This document shows positions 44,666-57,914 of a stretch of 64,000 nucleotides of DNA, piece by piece. The DNA is from Krasilnikoviella flava. GTDB taxonomy: Bacteria > Actinomycetota > Actinomycetes > Actinomycetales > Cellulomonadaceae. Below the pieces are notes generated by a model. That model did not search any database. It was given only the letters and a program-made list of their open reading frames with translations, and was not told where the DNA came from. The stretch is from positions 186,001 through 250,000 of the forward strand of contig NZ_FUZQ01000005.1 in assembly GCF_900167525.1 (NCBI RefSeq). Direction: 5' to 3'. Each line of letters starts with the position of its first letter. Position 1 is the first letter of the stretch. The position numbers and the translations under genes are program-made.

Positions 44666-44860
44666 GCAAGTCACCTACTCTGTCGGTCCGCTTGATGAGG
44701 AACTGCTCCCTCGAAAGTAGCCACGACCTGCGAAGGCGGCAATCCGTAGCGCGGGGCGAGTCGGCGATCGACCGGGAGGAAAGCGGCATTCGGGTCAGCA
44801 CATCGTCGCAGGTCGCGTGCGTGCGGCAAAAAGGCCTCCCCGCCCGGGTGCGTGGCAGCC

Positions 44861-44866
44861 TACGTT
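44861..44866 (+). promoter_or_regulatory. -10 element of leaderless methyltransferase gene
   Basis: TACGTT, 6 bases before ATG 44873; the in-frame GTG/ATG candidates upstream lie before this hexamer. Confidence 0.5.
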
Positions 44867-44872
44867 CGGCGC

Positions 44873-45685
44873 ATGCCGACCGACGACACCTCCGCCCGGA
44901 CCACCCCCGACAAGACCGTGGCGGACGCCGCCCACGACGGCTGGTTCCCCGAGAGCGTCGCCGCCTCCTACGACTCCTCCACCGACCGCGAGTTCGACGA
45001 GGCGGTCGTCGCGCGCACCGTCGACGTGCTCGCCGACCTCGCCGGGGACGGTGCCGCCCTCGAGCTGGCCGTCGGCACCGGTCGCGTCGCCGCGCCGCTC
45101 GCGCTGCGCGGGGTGCCGACCTCCGGCATCGAGCTCTCGCGGGCGATGGCGGCGCGCATCGCGGGCAAGCCCGGCGGCGAGCGGGTGACCGTGACCATCG
45201 GGGACATGACCCGGACCCGCGTGCCCGGGGAGTTCGCCGTCGCCTACCTCGTCTTCAACACGATCGGGAACGTCACGACGCAGGACGGGCAGGTCGACTG
45301 CTTCCGCACCGCGGCCGCACACCTGCGCCCGGGCGGGCACTTCGTCGTCGAGGTCGGTGTGCCGCCGCTGCGCAGGCTGCCGCCCGGTCAGGACACCGTG
45401 CCCTACACGGTCGCGCCCGACGGGGCGGGCGGCGGGTACGTGGGCTTCGACCGCCTCGACGTGGTGACACAAGGGTTCACCTCGAACCACGTGACCGTCG
45501 GTCCCGACGGCACAGGGCGGTTCCGCTCGCTGCCGTTCCGGTACGTGTGGCCGGCCGAGCTCGACCTCATGGCCCGTATCGCCGGGATGCGCCTGACCCA
45601 CCGGTGGGAGGACTGGGACCGCACCCCCTTCACGGCCGAGAGCGAGCGGCACGTCTCCGTCTGGCAGGTGCCGCCGGCCAGCTGA
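44873..45685 (+). CDS. SAM-dependent class I methyltransferase
   Basis: 270 residues. SVAASYDSSTDREFDEAVV precedes motif I ALELAVGTGRVAAPLALRG, the acidic end of strand 2 in SGIELSRAM, and motif IV FAVAYLVFNTIGNVTTQ. The FNTIGNVTTQDGQ segment is common in a group of small-molecule methyltransferases of unknown substrate. It sits on the plus strand inside the otherwise conserved pyrF-mihF interval and ends in a strong terminator. Confidence 0.85.
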   Translation: MPTDDTSARTTPDKTVADAAHDGWFPESVAASYDSSTDREFDEAVVARTVDVLADLAGDGAALELAVGTGRVAAPLALRGVPTSGIELSRAMAARIAGKPGGERVTVTIGDMTRTRVPGEFAVAYLVFNTIGNVTTQDGQVDCFRTAAAHLRPGGHFVVEVGVPPLRRLPPGQDTVPYTVAPDGAGGGYVGFDRLDVVTQGFTSNHVTVGPDGTGRFRSLPFRYVWPAELDLMARIAGMRLTHRWEDWDRTPFTAESERHVSVWQVPPAS

Positions 45686-45704
45686 CGGGCGCGCCCGCGC
45701 GCGG

Positions 45705-45750
45705 ACGAGCAGGAGGGCCGCACCCGGTCGGGTGCGGCCCTCCTGCTCGT
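45705..45750. terminator. strong bidirectional terminator between methyltransferase and pyrF
   Basis: 21-bp perfect stem (arms 45705-45725 and 45730-45750) around a GGTC loop, between convergent stops at 45685 and 45773. It also terminates the pyr operon on the minus strand. Confidence 0.9.
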
Positions 45751-45772
45751 GCCCTCTGCTCGTGCCCTGTCC

Positions 45773-46641
45773 TCAGGCTCGCAGCGCAGCCCGCGCGTCC
45801 GCGGCGGCGGCGGCCGCGGCGGCACGGAGCCCGTCGGCGTCCGGGCCCGCAGCGAGGACGCCGCGGGACGACGACGCCAGGACGTGACGGCGCGCGGCGC
45901 CGAAGACCGCGGCGAGCTCCCGCTCCCCCGCGCCCTGCGCGCCCACGCCCGGGGCGAGCAGCGGGCCGTTGACCGCCACGAGGTCCGTGCCGGTCTCGAG
46001 CGCGGCGTCCCCGACGGTGGCGCCCACGACGAGGCCGACCGAGCCCATCGGCTCCGCCCCCGCATTCAGCACCGCCGCCTGCGCGGCGACCGCGGCGGCG
46101 ACGCTCACGCCGTCGGGCCCGACGGCGTGCTGCACCTCGTGCCCCTCCTTGTTGGACGTGAGGCACAGCACGAAGATCCCCCGGCCCGTGCGCGCGGCGA
46201 GCTCGGCCGCGGGCGCGAGCGAGCCGAAGCCCAGGTACGGCGACACCGTCACGGCGTCCCCGGCGAGCGGCGAGCCGTCCGCCAGGAAGGCGTCCGCGTA
46301 CGCGCCCATCGTCGAGCCGATGTCGCCGCGCTTGGCGTCGACGACCGTCAGCGTGCCCACGGCGCGGGACGCGGCGATCACGTCCTCCAGCGCGGCGACG
46401 CCGGCCGACCCGTGTCGCTCGAAGAACGCAGCCTGCGGCTTGAACGCCGCCACCCGCCCACCGAGCGCGTCCACGACGCGCAGCCCGAACTCCCGCACCC
46501 CGGCGGCATCGTCGCCCAGCCCCCACGCGTCGAGCAGCGACGCGTGGGGGTCGATGCCCACGCACAGGGGCCCGTGGGCGTCCATGGCCGCCGCGAGCCG
46601 CGCGCCGAACGGCACCCGGCCCCCCGCGGCCCGCGGCGCGC

Positions 46642-46645
<4 letters not shown>
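45773..46645 (-). CDS. pyrF: orotidine 5'-phosphate decarboxylase
   Basis: 290 residues of the type 2 OMP decarboxylase family. [24 protein letters not shown] and the catalytic [21 protein letters not shown] are clear, followed by [10 protein letters not shown]. Last step of UMP synthesis. ATG 46645 overlaps the carB stop (ATGA). Confidence 0.95.
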
Positions 46646-50015
<3,370 letters not shown>

Positions 50016-50016
<1 letters not shown>

Positions 50017-51314
50017 CAGTTCTCCTTCTCGCCGGCGAGGGCGTGGATCGCCTCGGCGGGGACGGTCACGGGCTCACGGGTGGTCATGAGCTCGACGAAG
50101 CGGTCGAACAGGTAGGCGCTGTCGTGCGGGCCGGCGGCGGCCTCGGGGTGGTACTGCACGGAGAAGGCGGGCACGTCGAGCGCCGTCAGCCCTTCGACCA
50201 CGCGGTCGTTGAGGCCCACGTGCGACACGATGACGCGTCCGTACGCGCGCCCGTCGGTGCGCTCGGCGTCGTACGGGGCGGTGGACACCGCGTCGACGGG
50301 GGCGTCGACGGCGAACCCGTGGTTGTGCGCCGTGACCTCGACCTTGTTCGTCGTGCGGTCCATCACGGGCTGGTTGATGCCGCGGTGGCCGTACCCGAGC
50401 TTGTAGGTGCCGTAGCCGAGGGCCCGGCCCAGCAGCTGGTTGCCGAAGCAGATGCCGAAGAACGGGATCCCCCGGTCCAGCACGCCCCGCAGGAGCTCGA
50501 TCTCGTGGCCGGCCGACGACGGGTCGCCGGGGCCGTTGGAGAAGAACACGCCGGCGGGCGAACCGTCGACGGGCAGCAGGGCCTCGACGTCGTCGATCGT
50601 CGCGGACTGCGGCACCACGTGCACGCGCACCCCTCGCTCGGCGAGCCGGGCCGGCGTCATCGCCTTGATCCCGAGGTCGACCGCGACGACGGTCGCGACC
50701 GGCTCCGCGCCGGCGAACGTGCCGGCCGGCTCGACGACGTAGGCCTCCGTGGTCGTCACCTCCGGCGCCAGGTTGGCCCCGGCCATGGCCGGGGACGCCT
50801 GCACCTGCGCGACCAGCTCCGCGACCGGGCGCGCCAGCCCGTCGCGCACGAGCGCGTCGCCGGAGAAGACGCCGGCGCGCATGACGCCGAGCTCGCGCAG
50901 GTGGCGGGTGAGCTTGCGGGTGTCGACCTCGCTGATGCCCACGACGCCCTGGGCGACGAGCTCGTCCTCGAGGGACCGGTCGGCGCGCCAGGAGGACACG
51001 CGGCGGGCGGGGTCGCGCAGCACGTAGCCGGAGACCCAGATCTTGCCCGACTCCGGGTCCTCGTCGTTGACGCCCGTGTTGCCCACGTGGGGCGCCGTCA
51101 TCACGACGATCTGCCGGTGGTACGAGGGGTCGGTGAGGGTCTCCTGGTAGCCGGTCATGCCGGTGGAGAAGACGATCTCGCCGAAGGTCGCCCCGCGGGC
51201 GCCGTAGGCGCGTCCGCGGGCGACCGTGCCGTCCTCGAGGACGAGGAGCGCCACGTCGGCGGCGGGAGCCGCGGCGGCGCTCGGGGCGGTGCTGGGGAGG
51301 GAGCTGGAGGTCAC
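50016..51314 (-). CDS. carA: carbamoyl-phosphate synthase small subunit
   Basis: 432 residues. [42 protein letters not shown] opens the N-domain. The glutaminase site is [17 protein letters not shown] (Cys) with [12 protein letters not shown] (His/Glu). Supplies ammonia to CarB. GTG 51314 overlaps the previous stop (GTGA). Confidence 0.97.
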
Positions 51315-51853
51315 TGCTCGTCCTTCGGTGCGGGGGCGGAGGTCATGAGGTGGCGCACGGCGTCGACCAGGCGGGAGCGGTCGGGCGCGTGGCGCGTGCG
51401 CAGGCCGGTGTCGAGGGCGACCGCGGGCACGCCGTCCGCCTCCGGGTCCTCCCAGGTGACGACGACCAGGCCGTCGGCGCCGACGTACTTGCCGGCCATG
51501 CCGGGGGCGAGGCCGACGCCGCGCAGCGCGGCCACCGGCGCGAACACGTCGGGTGCGCCGTCACGCTCGACCAGGACGCCGGCGTCGTGCACGGACACGT
51601 GGGCGGTGGAGCGGTCCCCGAGGTGGTGCGCGCCGACGCGGGCCAGCCAGTCGCCCGCGAGGGTCGAGGAGACGTAGGTGGCGTCGAGAGGGCCCAGGCG
51701 CAGGGCGCCGAGCTCCTCGGGCACGGCGGGCGGGACGGGCACCGTGTCGCGGGTGCGGGCGGCGAGCCGGCGCCGGCCGGTGAGGATCACGAGCAGCAGC
51801 AGGACGCCGATCACGACCCATATCCCCACCGCGACGGGCATGGGCAGGTTCAT
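51311..51853 (-). CDS. membrane-anchored PH-like protein of the pyr operon
   Basis: 180 residues. One N-terminal helix ([18 protein letters not shown]), a basic patch (RRRLAAR), then a soluble domain with [20 protein letters not shown] and [24 protein letters not shown] gene of this kind lies between pyrC and carA in many actinobacteria (Rv1382 position). Its link to pyrimidine synthesis is unknown. Overlaps both neighbours by 4 bases. Confidence 0.82.
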   Translation of the reverse strand: MNLPMPVAVGIWVVIGVLLLLVILTGRRRLAARTRDTVPVPPAVPEELGALRLGPLDATYVSSTLAGDWLARVGAHHLGDRSTAHVSVHDAGVLVERDGAPDVFAPVAALRGVGLAPGMAGKYVGADGLVVVTWEDPEADGVPAVALDTGLRTRHAPDRSRLVDAVRHLMTSAPAPKDEQ

Positions 51854-53199
51854 CGCACGCCTCCGCCCACGGCGGTCGATCCCGTCGGGGCCTGCACCGG
51901 GGCGCCGTCGAGGACGGTCGCGCGCCCGCGCAGGAAGGTCGCGACGACGCGCCCGGGCAGCTCACGGCCGGCGAACGGCGTGTTGCCGCTCGCCGTAGCC
52001 TGCGCCCGGCCGTCCACGGTGCGGGTCGCGGCGGGGTCGACGAGCGTGAGGTTGGCCGGCTCGCCGACGGCGACCGGACGTCCCTGCGTGCCGTCGATCC
52101 GCCCGATCCGCGCGGGGTTGGCGGACAGGACGCGCGCGACGTCGGACCAGGTCAGGCGGCCGGTGTCGACCATCGTGGACTGCACGACCGACAGGGCCGT
52201 CTCCAGCCCGGTCATGCCGAACGCGGCGGCGCCCCACTCGCAGTCCTTGTCCTCGCGGGTGTGCGGAGCATGGTCGGTGGCGACGATGTCGATGGTCCCG
52301 TCGGCGAGGCCCTCGCGCACGGCCTCCACGTCGGCGGCCGTGCGCAGCGGCGGGTTCACCTTGAACGTCGGGTCGTAGGTGCGCGCCAGCTCGTCCGTGA
52401 GGATCAGGTGGTGCGGCGTCACCTCGGCGGTGACGTCGATGCCGCGGCCCTTGGCCCAGCGGACGATCTCCACCGACCCGGCGGTCGACAGGTGGCACAC
52501 GTGCAGGCGCGAGCCGACGTGCTCGGCGAGCAGCACGTCGCGGGCGATGATCGCCTCCTCGGCGACCGCGGGCCAGCCGGCCAGGCCGATCTCCGCCGAG
52601 ACGACGCCCTCGTTCATCTGGGCGCCCTCGGTGAGGCGCGGTTCCTGCGCGTGCTGCGCGACGACGCCGTCGAACGCCTTGACGTACTCCAGCGCGCGGC
52701 GCATGAGGATCGGGTCGTGCACGCACTTGCCGTCGTCGGAGAAGACGCGCACGTGGGCGGCCGAGTCGGCCATCGCGCCGAGCTCCGCGAGGCGCTCCCC
52801 GCCCAGGCCGACCGTCACCGCGCCGACCGGGTGCACGTCCACCCAGCCCGCCTCCTGGCCGAGGCGCCAGACCTGCTCGACGACGCCCGCGGTGTCCGCG
52901 ACCGGCGACGTGTTCGCCATGGCGTGCACGGCGGTGAAGCCGCCCGCGGCCGCGGCACGCGTGCCGGACGCGACCGTCTCGGCGTCCTCGCGGCCCGGCT
53001 CGCGCAGGTGGGTGTGCAGGTCGACCAGGCCGGGCAGCAGCACGTACCCGTCGGCGGCGACCTCGACGACGTCCGACCCGTCCGGCACGTCGGCCGTCCC
53101 GGGAGCGGCGATCTGGGTGATCACGCCGTCCGCGAGGACGACGTCGGCGGGCTCGCCGCCCAGGGGTCGGGGTCCGCGGAGTACATAGGTGGTGGTCAC
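51850..53199 (-). CDS. pyrC: dihydroorotase
   Basis: 449-residue class I amidohydrolase. [22 protein letters not shown] holds the HxH metal site, [13 protein letters not shown] and EVTPHHLIL further His ligands, and [17 protein letters not shown] the catalytic Asp. Third step of UMP synthesis. GTG 53199 overlaps the pyrB stop (GTGA); long upstream in-frame extension is non-coding. Confidence 0.96.
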   Translation of the reverse strand: MTTTYVLRGPRPLGGEPADVVLADGVITQIAAPGTADVPDGSDVVEVAADGYVLLPGLVDLHTHLREPGREDAETVASGTRAAAAGGFTAVHAMANTSPVADTAGVVEQVWRLGQEAGWVDVHPVGAVTVGLGGERLAELGAMADSAAHVRVFSDDGKCVHDPILMRRALEYVKAFDGVVAQHAQEPRLTEGAQMNEGVVSAEIGLAGWPAVAEEAIIARDVLLAEHVGSRLHVCHLSTAGSVEIVRWAKGRGIDVTAEVTPHHLILTDELARTYDPTFKVNPPLRTAADVEAVREGLADGTIDIVATDHAPHTREDKDCEWGAAAFGMTGLETALSVVQSTMVDTGRLTWSDVARVLSANPARIGRIDGTQGRPVAVGEPANLTLVDPAATRTVDGRAQATASGNTPFAGRELPGRVVATFLRGRATVLDGAPVQAPTGSTAVGGGVR

Positions 53200-54203
53200 A
53201 GGGCGGTCCCTTCGGTGGCGGGCGTGGTGGAGCCGGACAGCAGCAGGTAGAGCGCGGCCATGCGCACCGCGACCCCGTTCGCGACCTGCTCCACGATGAC
53301 GGCGCGGTCGGAGTCCGCCGCCTCGGCGGAGATCTCCAGACCCCGGTTCATCGGTCCGGGATGCATGACGATCGAGTGCGCCGGCAGCACGGCCAAGCGG
53401 CGGGCGTCGAGGCCGAAGTAGCGGGTGTACTCCAGCGGGCTCGGGAAGAACGCGCCCGCGCCGCCTGACATCCGCTCGCGCTGCACCCGCAGCATCATCA
53501 CGGCGTCGGGCTGCCAGTCGGCGAGGGTGGCGTCCAGGTCGTAGGACGTGCGGCACGGCCAGGCCTCGACCCCGATCGGGAGCAGCGTGGGCGGCGCGAC
53601 CAGCGTCACCTCCGCGCCGAGCGTGCGCAACAGCCACACGTTCGCCCGCGCGACGCGCGAGTGCAGGACGTCGCCCACGATCGCGACCTTGACGCCGACA
53701 AGGTCCGCACCGACGCCGTCGTCCCCGCCGCGGCGCAGGCCGCCGCCGTGGCCGCCGAGGTGCCGGCGGATCGTGTACGCATCGAGCAGCGCCTGCGTCG
53801 GGTGCATGTGGGTGCCGTCGCCGGCGTTGAGCACTGCCGCATCGAGCCAGCCCGCGTGCGCGAGCTGGTAGGGGGCACCCGACGCCCAGTGGCGCACCAC
53901 CACGGCGTCGGCCCCCATGGCGTGCAGGGTGAGCGCCGTGTCCTTGAGGGACTCGCCCTTGGAGACGCTCGACCCCTTGGCCGAGAAGTTGATGACGTCC
54001 GCCGACAGCCGCTTGGCGGCCGTCTCGAACGAGATGCGGGTGCGGGTGGAGTCCTCGAAGAAGAGGTTGACCACGGTGCGGCCGCGCAGCGTCGGGAGCT
54101 TCTTGATCTCGCGGGACTGCGTCGCGGCCATCTGCGCGGCGGTGTCCAGGAGCTCGATCGCCTCGTCCTTGGCGAGGTCGGCGGTGGAGAGCAGGTGCTT
54201 CAT
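53196..54203 (-). CDS. pyrB: aspartate carbamoyltransferase
   Basis: 335 residues. [21 protein letters not shown] (carbamoyl-phosphate loop), [20 protein letters not shown] and [18 protein letters not shown] are diagnostic. A Gly-rich insert of about 20 residues ([16 protein letters not shown]) lies after the HPTQALLD helix. ATG 54203 overlaps the pyrR stop (ATGA). Confidence 0.96.
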   Translation of the reverse strand: MKHLLSTADLAKDEAIELLDTAAQMAATQSREIKKLPTLRGRTVVNLFFEDSTRTRISFETAAKRLSADVINFSAKGSSVSKGESLKDTALTLHAMGADAVVVRHWASGAPYQLAHAGWLDAAVLNAGDGTHMHPTQALLDAYTIRRHLGGHGGGLRRGGDDGVGADLVGVKVAIVGDVLHSRVARANVWLLRTLGAEVTLVAPPTLLPIGVEAWPCRTSYDLDATLADWQPDAVMMLRVQRERMSGGAGAFFPSPLEYTRYFGLDARRLAVLPAHSIVMHPGPMNRGLEISAEAADSDRAVIVEQVANGVAVRMAALYLLLSGSTTPATEGTAL

Positions 54204-54829
54204 CGCTCGCCCCCCTCGCCCGGGACGACAGCTCCGGGCTCGCGCCCGCTGATCACCACAGCGTCGGTGCCGTCGACCTCCGCGAGCAGCACGCGCACGC
54301 GCTCGCTCTGCGCGGTGGGGAGGTTCTTGCCGACGAAGTCCGGGCGGATGGGCAGCTCGCGGTGGCCCCGGTCCACGAGGCACGCGAGGCGCACGGCCTG
54401 CGGCCGGCCGAGATCACCGATGGCGTCGAGCGCCGCGCGGATCGTCCGTCCGGAGAAGAGGACGTCGTCGACGAGGACGAGGGTCTTGCCCTCGATCCCC
54501 GCGGCGGGCAGCCGGGTGACGCCGACGGCGCGGGTGGGCTGACGACGCAGGTCGTCGCGGTACATGGTGACGTCGAGCTCGCCGAGGTCGCGCTCGGGGT
54601 CGAACGCCGGGTCGATGCTCGCGAGCCGCTGCGCGAGGCGGGCGGCGAGAGTGACCCCGCGGGTGGGGATGCCGAGCAGGACGACGTCCTGGGCACCCTT
54701 GGCGCGCTCGACGATCTCGTGCGCGATGCGGGTGAGGGCGCGGGCGACGTCGCTCGCGCCGAGCACGACGGTCCCCTCGGGGACGTCGCGCGGGTCAGGT
54801 GTTCCGGGCATACCGGTGCCAGCAGTCAC
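54200..54829 (-). CDS. pyrR: pyrimidine operon regulator PyrR
   Basis: 209 residues. PRTase core: [35 protein letters not shown] and the PRPP loop [22 protein letters not shown]. In Bacillus it binds UMP and a pyr mRNA hairpin; mycobacterial PyrR represses translation. GTG 54829 is chosen over ATG 54811 because GGAGG lies exactly 6 bases upstream. First gene of a seven-gene operon. Confidence 0.93.
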   Translation of the reverse strand: MTAGTGMPGTPDPRDVPEGTVVLGASDVARALTRIAHEIVERAKGAQDVVLLGIPTRGVTLAARLAQRLASIDPAFDPERDLGELDVTMYRDDLRRQPTRAVGVTRLPAAGIEGKTLVLVDDVLFSGRTIRAALDAIGDLGRPQAVRLACLVDRGHRELPIRPDFVGKNLPTAQSERVRVLLAEVDGTDAVVISGREPGAVVPGEGGER

Positions 54830-54838
54830 TGGCGACCT

Positions 54839-54869
54839 CCTTCTCCGCCTCACGGGACGGTGTTAAAGG
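54839..54869 (-). promoter_or_regulatory. PyrR-binding RNA hairpin overlapping the pyrR Shine-Dalgarno
   Basis: In the mRNA sense the element begins CCTTTAACACCG, has loop TCCCGTGAGG and ends CGGAGAAGG. CCG/CGG and CCTT/AAGG pair; the loop contains CCGTGA, matching the CNGNGA PyrR-loop consensus. The 3' strand runs into the AAGGAGG ribosome-binding site 6 bases before GTG 54829. Confidence 0.75.
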
Positions 54870-54934
54870 GTGTCTGTCGTCGATCCCGACGCCCCGTGAA
54901 CCGGTGTCCAGAGGTGCCGTTACCGACATCGCCC

Positions 54935-54940
54935 ACTGTA
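54935..54940 (-). promoter_or_regulatory. -10 element of the pyr operon promoter
   Basis: TACAGT on the minus strand, about 105 bases upstream of pyrR, leaving a leader that includes the PyrR hairpin. No clear -35. Confidence 0.4.
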
Positions 54941-55022
54941 TCCCGTGCGCGCCGTCGGGCCCGAAGGGCTGCTCACGATGCGGGCGCGGCGTGCGTCACA
55001 TCCCCGCCACGCCCCCGACGCA

Positions 55023-55074
55023 GCACAGGCGGCTGCCCGCGCACCCGGCCGGGTGTGCGGGCAGCCGCCTGTGC
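55023..55074. terminator. terminator downstream of nusB
   Basis: 18-bp perfect outer stem (55023-55040 with 55057-55074) continued by a wobble pair and the CACCC/GGGTG inner stem around GGCC. It separates efp-nusB from the pyr operon promoter. Confidence 0.9.
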
Positions 55075-55096
55075 GGTGAGCCGGTGCGGAGCAGCG

Positions 55097-55513
55097 TCAG
55101 ATCAGCAGCGTCGGCTTGATGTCGACGAGGCGACCCAGGAGGCCGTTGACGAACGACGGCGAGTCGTCCGTCGAGAGCTGGCCTGCGAGGTCGACCGCCT
55201 CGTCCACCGCGACGGCGTCGGGGACGTCGTCGTTGTACAGCAGCTCCCAGGTGCCGATGCGCAGCAGCGCGCGGTCGACCGCGGGCATGCGGTCCACCGT
55301 CCACCCCTGCGAGTAGGTGGCCAGCAGCTCGTCGATCCGCTCGCGGTGCGTGACGACACCCTCGACGAGGTCGACCGTGTACTGCGGCACCGCCGCCTCG
55401 GTGTGCGGCTCGATCACGCGGTCGGCGACCAGCACCTGCGGGTCCAGCCCGCGCTGCTCCGCCTCGAAGAGGATGTCGACGGCGCGCTTGCGCGCCTTGG
55501 TCCGTGCGCCCAT
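55097..55513 (-). CDS. nusB: transcription antitermination factor NusB
   Basis: 138 residues. ARTKARKRAVDILFEAEQRG, DRMPAVDRALLRIGTWELLY and DVPDAVAVDEAVDLAGQLSTDDSPSFVNGLLG are the NusB fold motifs. Acts with NusE on boxA of rRNA transcripts. It follows efp with a 13-base gap. Confidence 0.96.
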   Translation of the reverse strand: MGARTKARKRAVDILFEAEQRGLDPQVLVADRVIEPHTEAAVPQYTVDLVEGVVTHRERIDELLATYSQGWTVDRMPAVDRALLRIGTWELLYNDDVPDAVAVDEAVDLAGQLSTDDSPSFVNGLLGRLVDIKPTLLI

Positions 55514-55526
55514 GTCAGCGGGCCCG

Positions 55527-56090
55527 TCAGTCGTTCACGCGGCCGAGGTACGACCCGTCACGCGTGTCGACCTTGACCTTGGTGCCCTGCTCGAGGAACA
55601 GCGGGACCTGGATCTCCGCGCCCGTCTCGAGGGTGGCGGGCTTGGTGCCGCCGGTGGAACGGTCGCCCTGCAGGCCCGGCTCCGTGTAGGTGATCTCGAG
55701 GACCACGGACGACGGGAGCTCGACGTACAGCGGGGTGCCGTCGTTCGACGCGACCATGATGTTCATGCCCTCGAGCATGTAGTTGCTCGCGTCGCCGACC
55801 GTGGCGGCGGGCACGGTGATCTGGTCGTAGGTGTCGGTGTCCATGAACACGTAGTCGGCGCCGTCCATGTACAGGTACTGGAAGTCGCGACGGTCCACGC
55901 TCGCGGTCTCGACCTTGGTGCCCGCGTTGAAGGTCTTGTCGACGACCTTGCCCGACAGGACGTTCTTCATCTTGGTGCGGACGAACGCGCCACCCTTGCC
56001 CGGCTTGACGTGCTGGAACTCGATGATCGTCCAGAGCTGACCGTCGATGCGGAGCACGGTGCCGTTCTTGATGTCGTTGGAGGTAGCCAC
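55527..56090 (-). CDS. efp: elongation factor P
   Basis: 187 residues, family length. [37 protein letters not shown] with the modifiable Lys tip region PGKGGA, and the C-terminal [12 protein letters not shown] are diagnostic. Relieves ribosome stalling at polyproline. GTG 56090 is used; the coding bias stops upstream of it. Confidence 0.97.
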   Translation of the reverse strand: MATSNDIKNGTVLRIDGQLWTIIEFQHVKPGKGGAFVRTKMKNVLSGKVVDKTFNAGTKVETASVDRRDFQYLYMDGADYVFMDTDTYDQITVPAATVGDASNYMLEGMNIMVASNDGTPLYVELPSSVVLEITYTEPGLQGDRSTGGTKPATLETGAEIQVPLFLEQGTKVKVDTRDGSYLGRVND

Positions 56091-56164
56091 GATTCTTGTT
56101 CGTCCTCGGGGTCGGGGTACGGAGCAGATGTCGACGTTCCGGGCCGCAGAGGGCCCGGGACATT

Positions 56165-56542
56165 CTACAGCGCCCCGAGCAGCGTGTGTCCCGCGATACC
56201 GAGCGCCGCCGACCACGCGAGCGACGCCAGCGTGCCGACCACGAACCGCTCGCTGGCGACGGGGTGCTCGCGCAGCTCCGGGAACCGCCCGAGCCCCTTC
56301 ACCGCGACGACCACGGCGACGCCCTCCGGGTAGCCGGCGAGCAGGGACCCCGTGACGCACAGCCGCTCGAGCAGCCCGATCCAGGTACCCCCGCGCAGGA
56401 CGGCCACCGCCTCGGCCGCGACCTGCGGCTCGCGCTCCGCGTGCCGCAACACCCACGGGACGAGCCCGGCGCCGCCACCCACGCTCGCCGCGAGCCCCAC
56501 GACCCAGACCGCGACATCTGCCGCCACCGCCGCGAAGCTCAT
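56165..56542 (-). CDS. small membrane protein paired with SatD-like gene
   Basis: 125 residues with three or four hydrophobic segments ([85 protein letters not shown]). [33 protein letters not shown] and [11 protein letters not shown] resemble the integral membrane partner that accompanies SatD-family proteins in Firmicutes. ATG 56542 overlaps the SatD-like stop (ATGA). Role unknown. Confidence 0.65.
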   Translation of the reverse strand: MSFAAVAADVAVWVVGLAASVGGGAGLVPWVLRHAEREPQVAAEAVAVLRGGTWIGLLERLCVTGSLLAGYPEGVAVVVAVKGLGRFPELREHPVASERFVVGTLASLAWSAALGIAGHTLLGAL

Positions 56543-57288
56543 CGTCCCCGCTCCTCCCCGACGTCCCGCGACCCGTCGCCGGCCGCACCGTCCCTCTCGT
56601 CCACACCGTCCGCGTCGTCCGCGTCGTCCATGTCGTCATCGCTCACCGGCTCCGCCCCCGCAGCGCGAAGGAGCCGGGCCGCCAGCGGACGGACCGCCGC
56701 ATCCTCGGCCCACAGGGCCGCTCGCAGCCGCTGGCTCACCGCCTGCTCGCTCACCCTCAGCACCGCCGCCGACGCGCGCTGCGGGGCGGGGCCCCGCTGA
56801 GCGACGAGCGTATCCACCGCCTCCCACCCGGCCGGGGATCGGCGCGCGACGACTGCCCCCAACAGGTGCAGCAGCGCCTGCGCGTCGGCGGCGACCGTGG
56901 CTCGCGGCTCCTCGTCCGGGCCCACCACGGCGACGGGCACGCTCCCCCGCCCACGCCGCCTCGCCCGCTCAACGGCGGTCCGCGCCCGGACGAACGCCGG
57001 CCCAGACGCCGCCCGCGACGCGGCCGGGAGCGGCCGGACGACGCCGCCGAGGCCGATCCCGACGGACCAGCCGCCGTCCCGCACGAGTTCGAGCACCAGG
57101 TCGACGGTGAGCGCGGCGCCGTCGTCGGTGGCGTCGAGCACCCCCTGGACCTCGTCGCCGACCGTGCGGTCGAACGGGAGCACGACCCCCGGCCGCGCGG
57201 CCGACCGTGCGGCGACGATCGCGAGGGCCTCGGGCACGCGGTCGACACCGCGCCGGCTCCCTCGCTGGTCCGCTGTCACGACGATCAT
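56539..57288 (-). CDS. SatD-like protein
   Basis: 249 residues. [22 protein letters not shown] and [16 protein letters not shown] follow the SatD pattern, where an N-terminal nucleotide-cyclase-like fold is suspected; [14 protein letters not shown] continues it. [18 protein letters not shown] (about 178-195) looks like a helix-turn-helix. A very acidic tail ([18 protein letters not shown]) ends the protein. S. mutans satD is in an acid-tolerance operon; function otherwise unclear. Leaderless start. Confidence 0.65.
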   Translation of the reverse strand: MIVVTADQRGSRRGVDRVPEALAIVAARSAARPGVVLPFDRTVGDEVQGVLDATDDGAALTVDLVLELVRDGGWSVGIGLGGVVRPLPAASRAASGPAFVRARTAVERARRRGRGSVPVAVVGPDEEPRATVAADAQALLHLLGAVVARRSPAGWEAVDTLVAQRGPAPQRASAAVLRVSEQAVSQRLRAALWAEDAAVRPLAARLLRAAGAEPVSDDDMDDADDADGVDERDGAAGDGSRDVGEERGR

Positions 57289-57294
57289 CGCTCA

Positions 57295-57300
57295 AGGCTA
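57295..57300 (-). promoter_or_regulatory. -10 element of leaderless SatD-like operon
   Basis: TAGCCT, 6 bases before ATG 57288. Confidence 0.5.
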
Positions 57301-57372
57301 GACGCTTGTGATGCCCAATTCAACGCTCCGCCCTTGCTTTTCCTCAAGGCCTCACGCTGGACGGTGCGCTCT

Positions 57373-57819
57373 TCAGCTCTGCAGCTTGTGCTTCAGCGCG
57401 CTCAGGGCCAGTCGGTAGGAGTCGAAGCCAAAGCCGGCGACCGTCCCCGTCGCGATCCCGGCGACCACCGAGTAGTGCCGGAACGACTCCCGCGAGGCCG
57501 GGTTCGACAGATGCACCTCGACCAGCAGCAGACCCGACGTCGTGACCTGCGCGGCCGCGTCGCGCAGGGCGTAGCTGTAGTGGGTGAACGCCGCCGGGTT
57601 CAGGACGACGTGCGCGCGGGCGTCGACCGCCTCGTGCAGCCAGCCCACGAGCTCGGACTCGTCGTCCGTCTGGCGCACGTCGACCGTGACACCCAGCTCG
57701 CTCCCCCAGACCGCGGCCTCGCGCTCGAGGTCGGCCATGGACGCGTGGCCGTAGATCTCGGGCTCGCGCACGCCGAGCCGACCGAGGTTGGGACCGTTGA
57801 GGACGAGGACGTGAGTCAT
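57373..57819 (-). CDS. aroQ: type II 3-dehydroquinate dehydratase
   Basis: 148 residues. VLNGPNLGRLGVREPEIYGH (active-site loop with Arg and Tyr), RQTDDESELVGWLHEA, LNPAAFTHYSYALRDAA and VEVHLSNPASRE (catalytic His) are diagnostic. Third step of the shikimate pathway. Leaderless start at ATG 57819. Confidence 0.95.
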   Translation of the reverse strand: MTHVLVLNGPNLGRLGVREPEIYGHASMADLEREAAVWGSELGVTVDVRQTDDESELVGWLHEAVDARAHVVLNPAAFTHYSYALRDAAAQVTTSGLLLVEVHLSNPASRESFRHYSVVAGIATGTVAGFGFDSYRLALSALKHKLQS

Positions 57820-57825
57820 GGCCCG

Positions 57826-57831
57826 AGGGTA
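57826..57831 (-). promoter_or_regulatory. -10 element of leaderless aroQ
   Basis: TACCCT, 6 bases before ATG 57819. Confidence 0.5.
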
Positions 57832-57914
57832 CGGCGGCACCCGCGCCGGCGTCCCCGGCGTCCGCCCCGCCGGCCATGCCGGGCCGCGCCGGACGAGACC
57901 GCCCTGGCCGCCTC

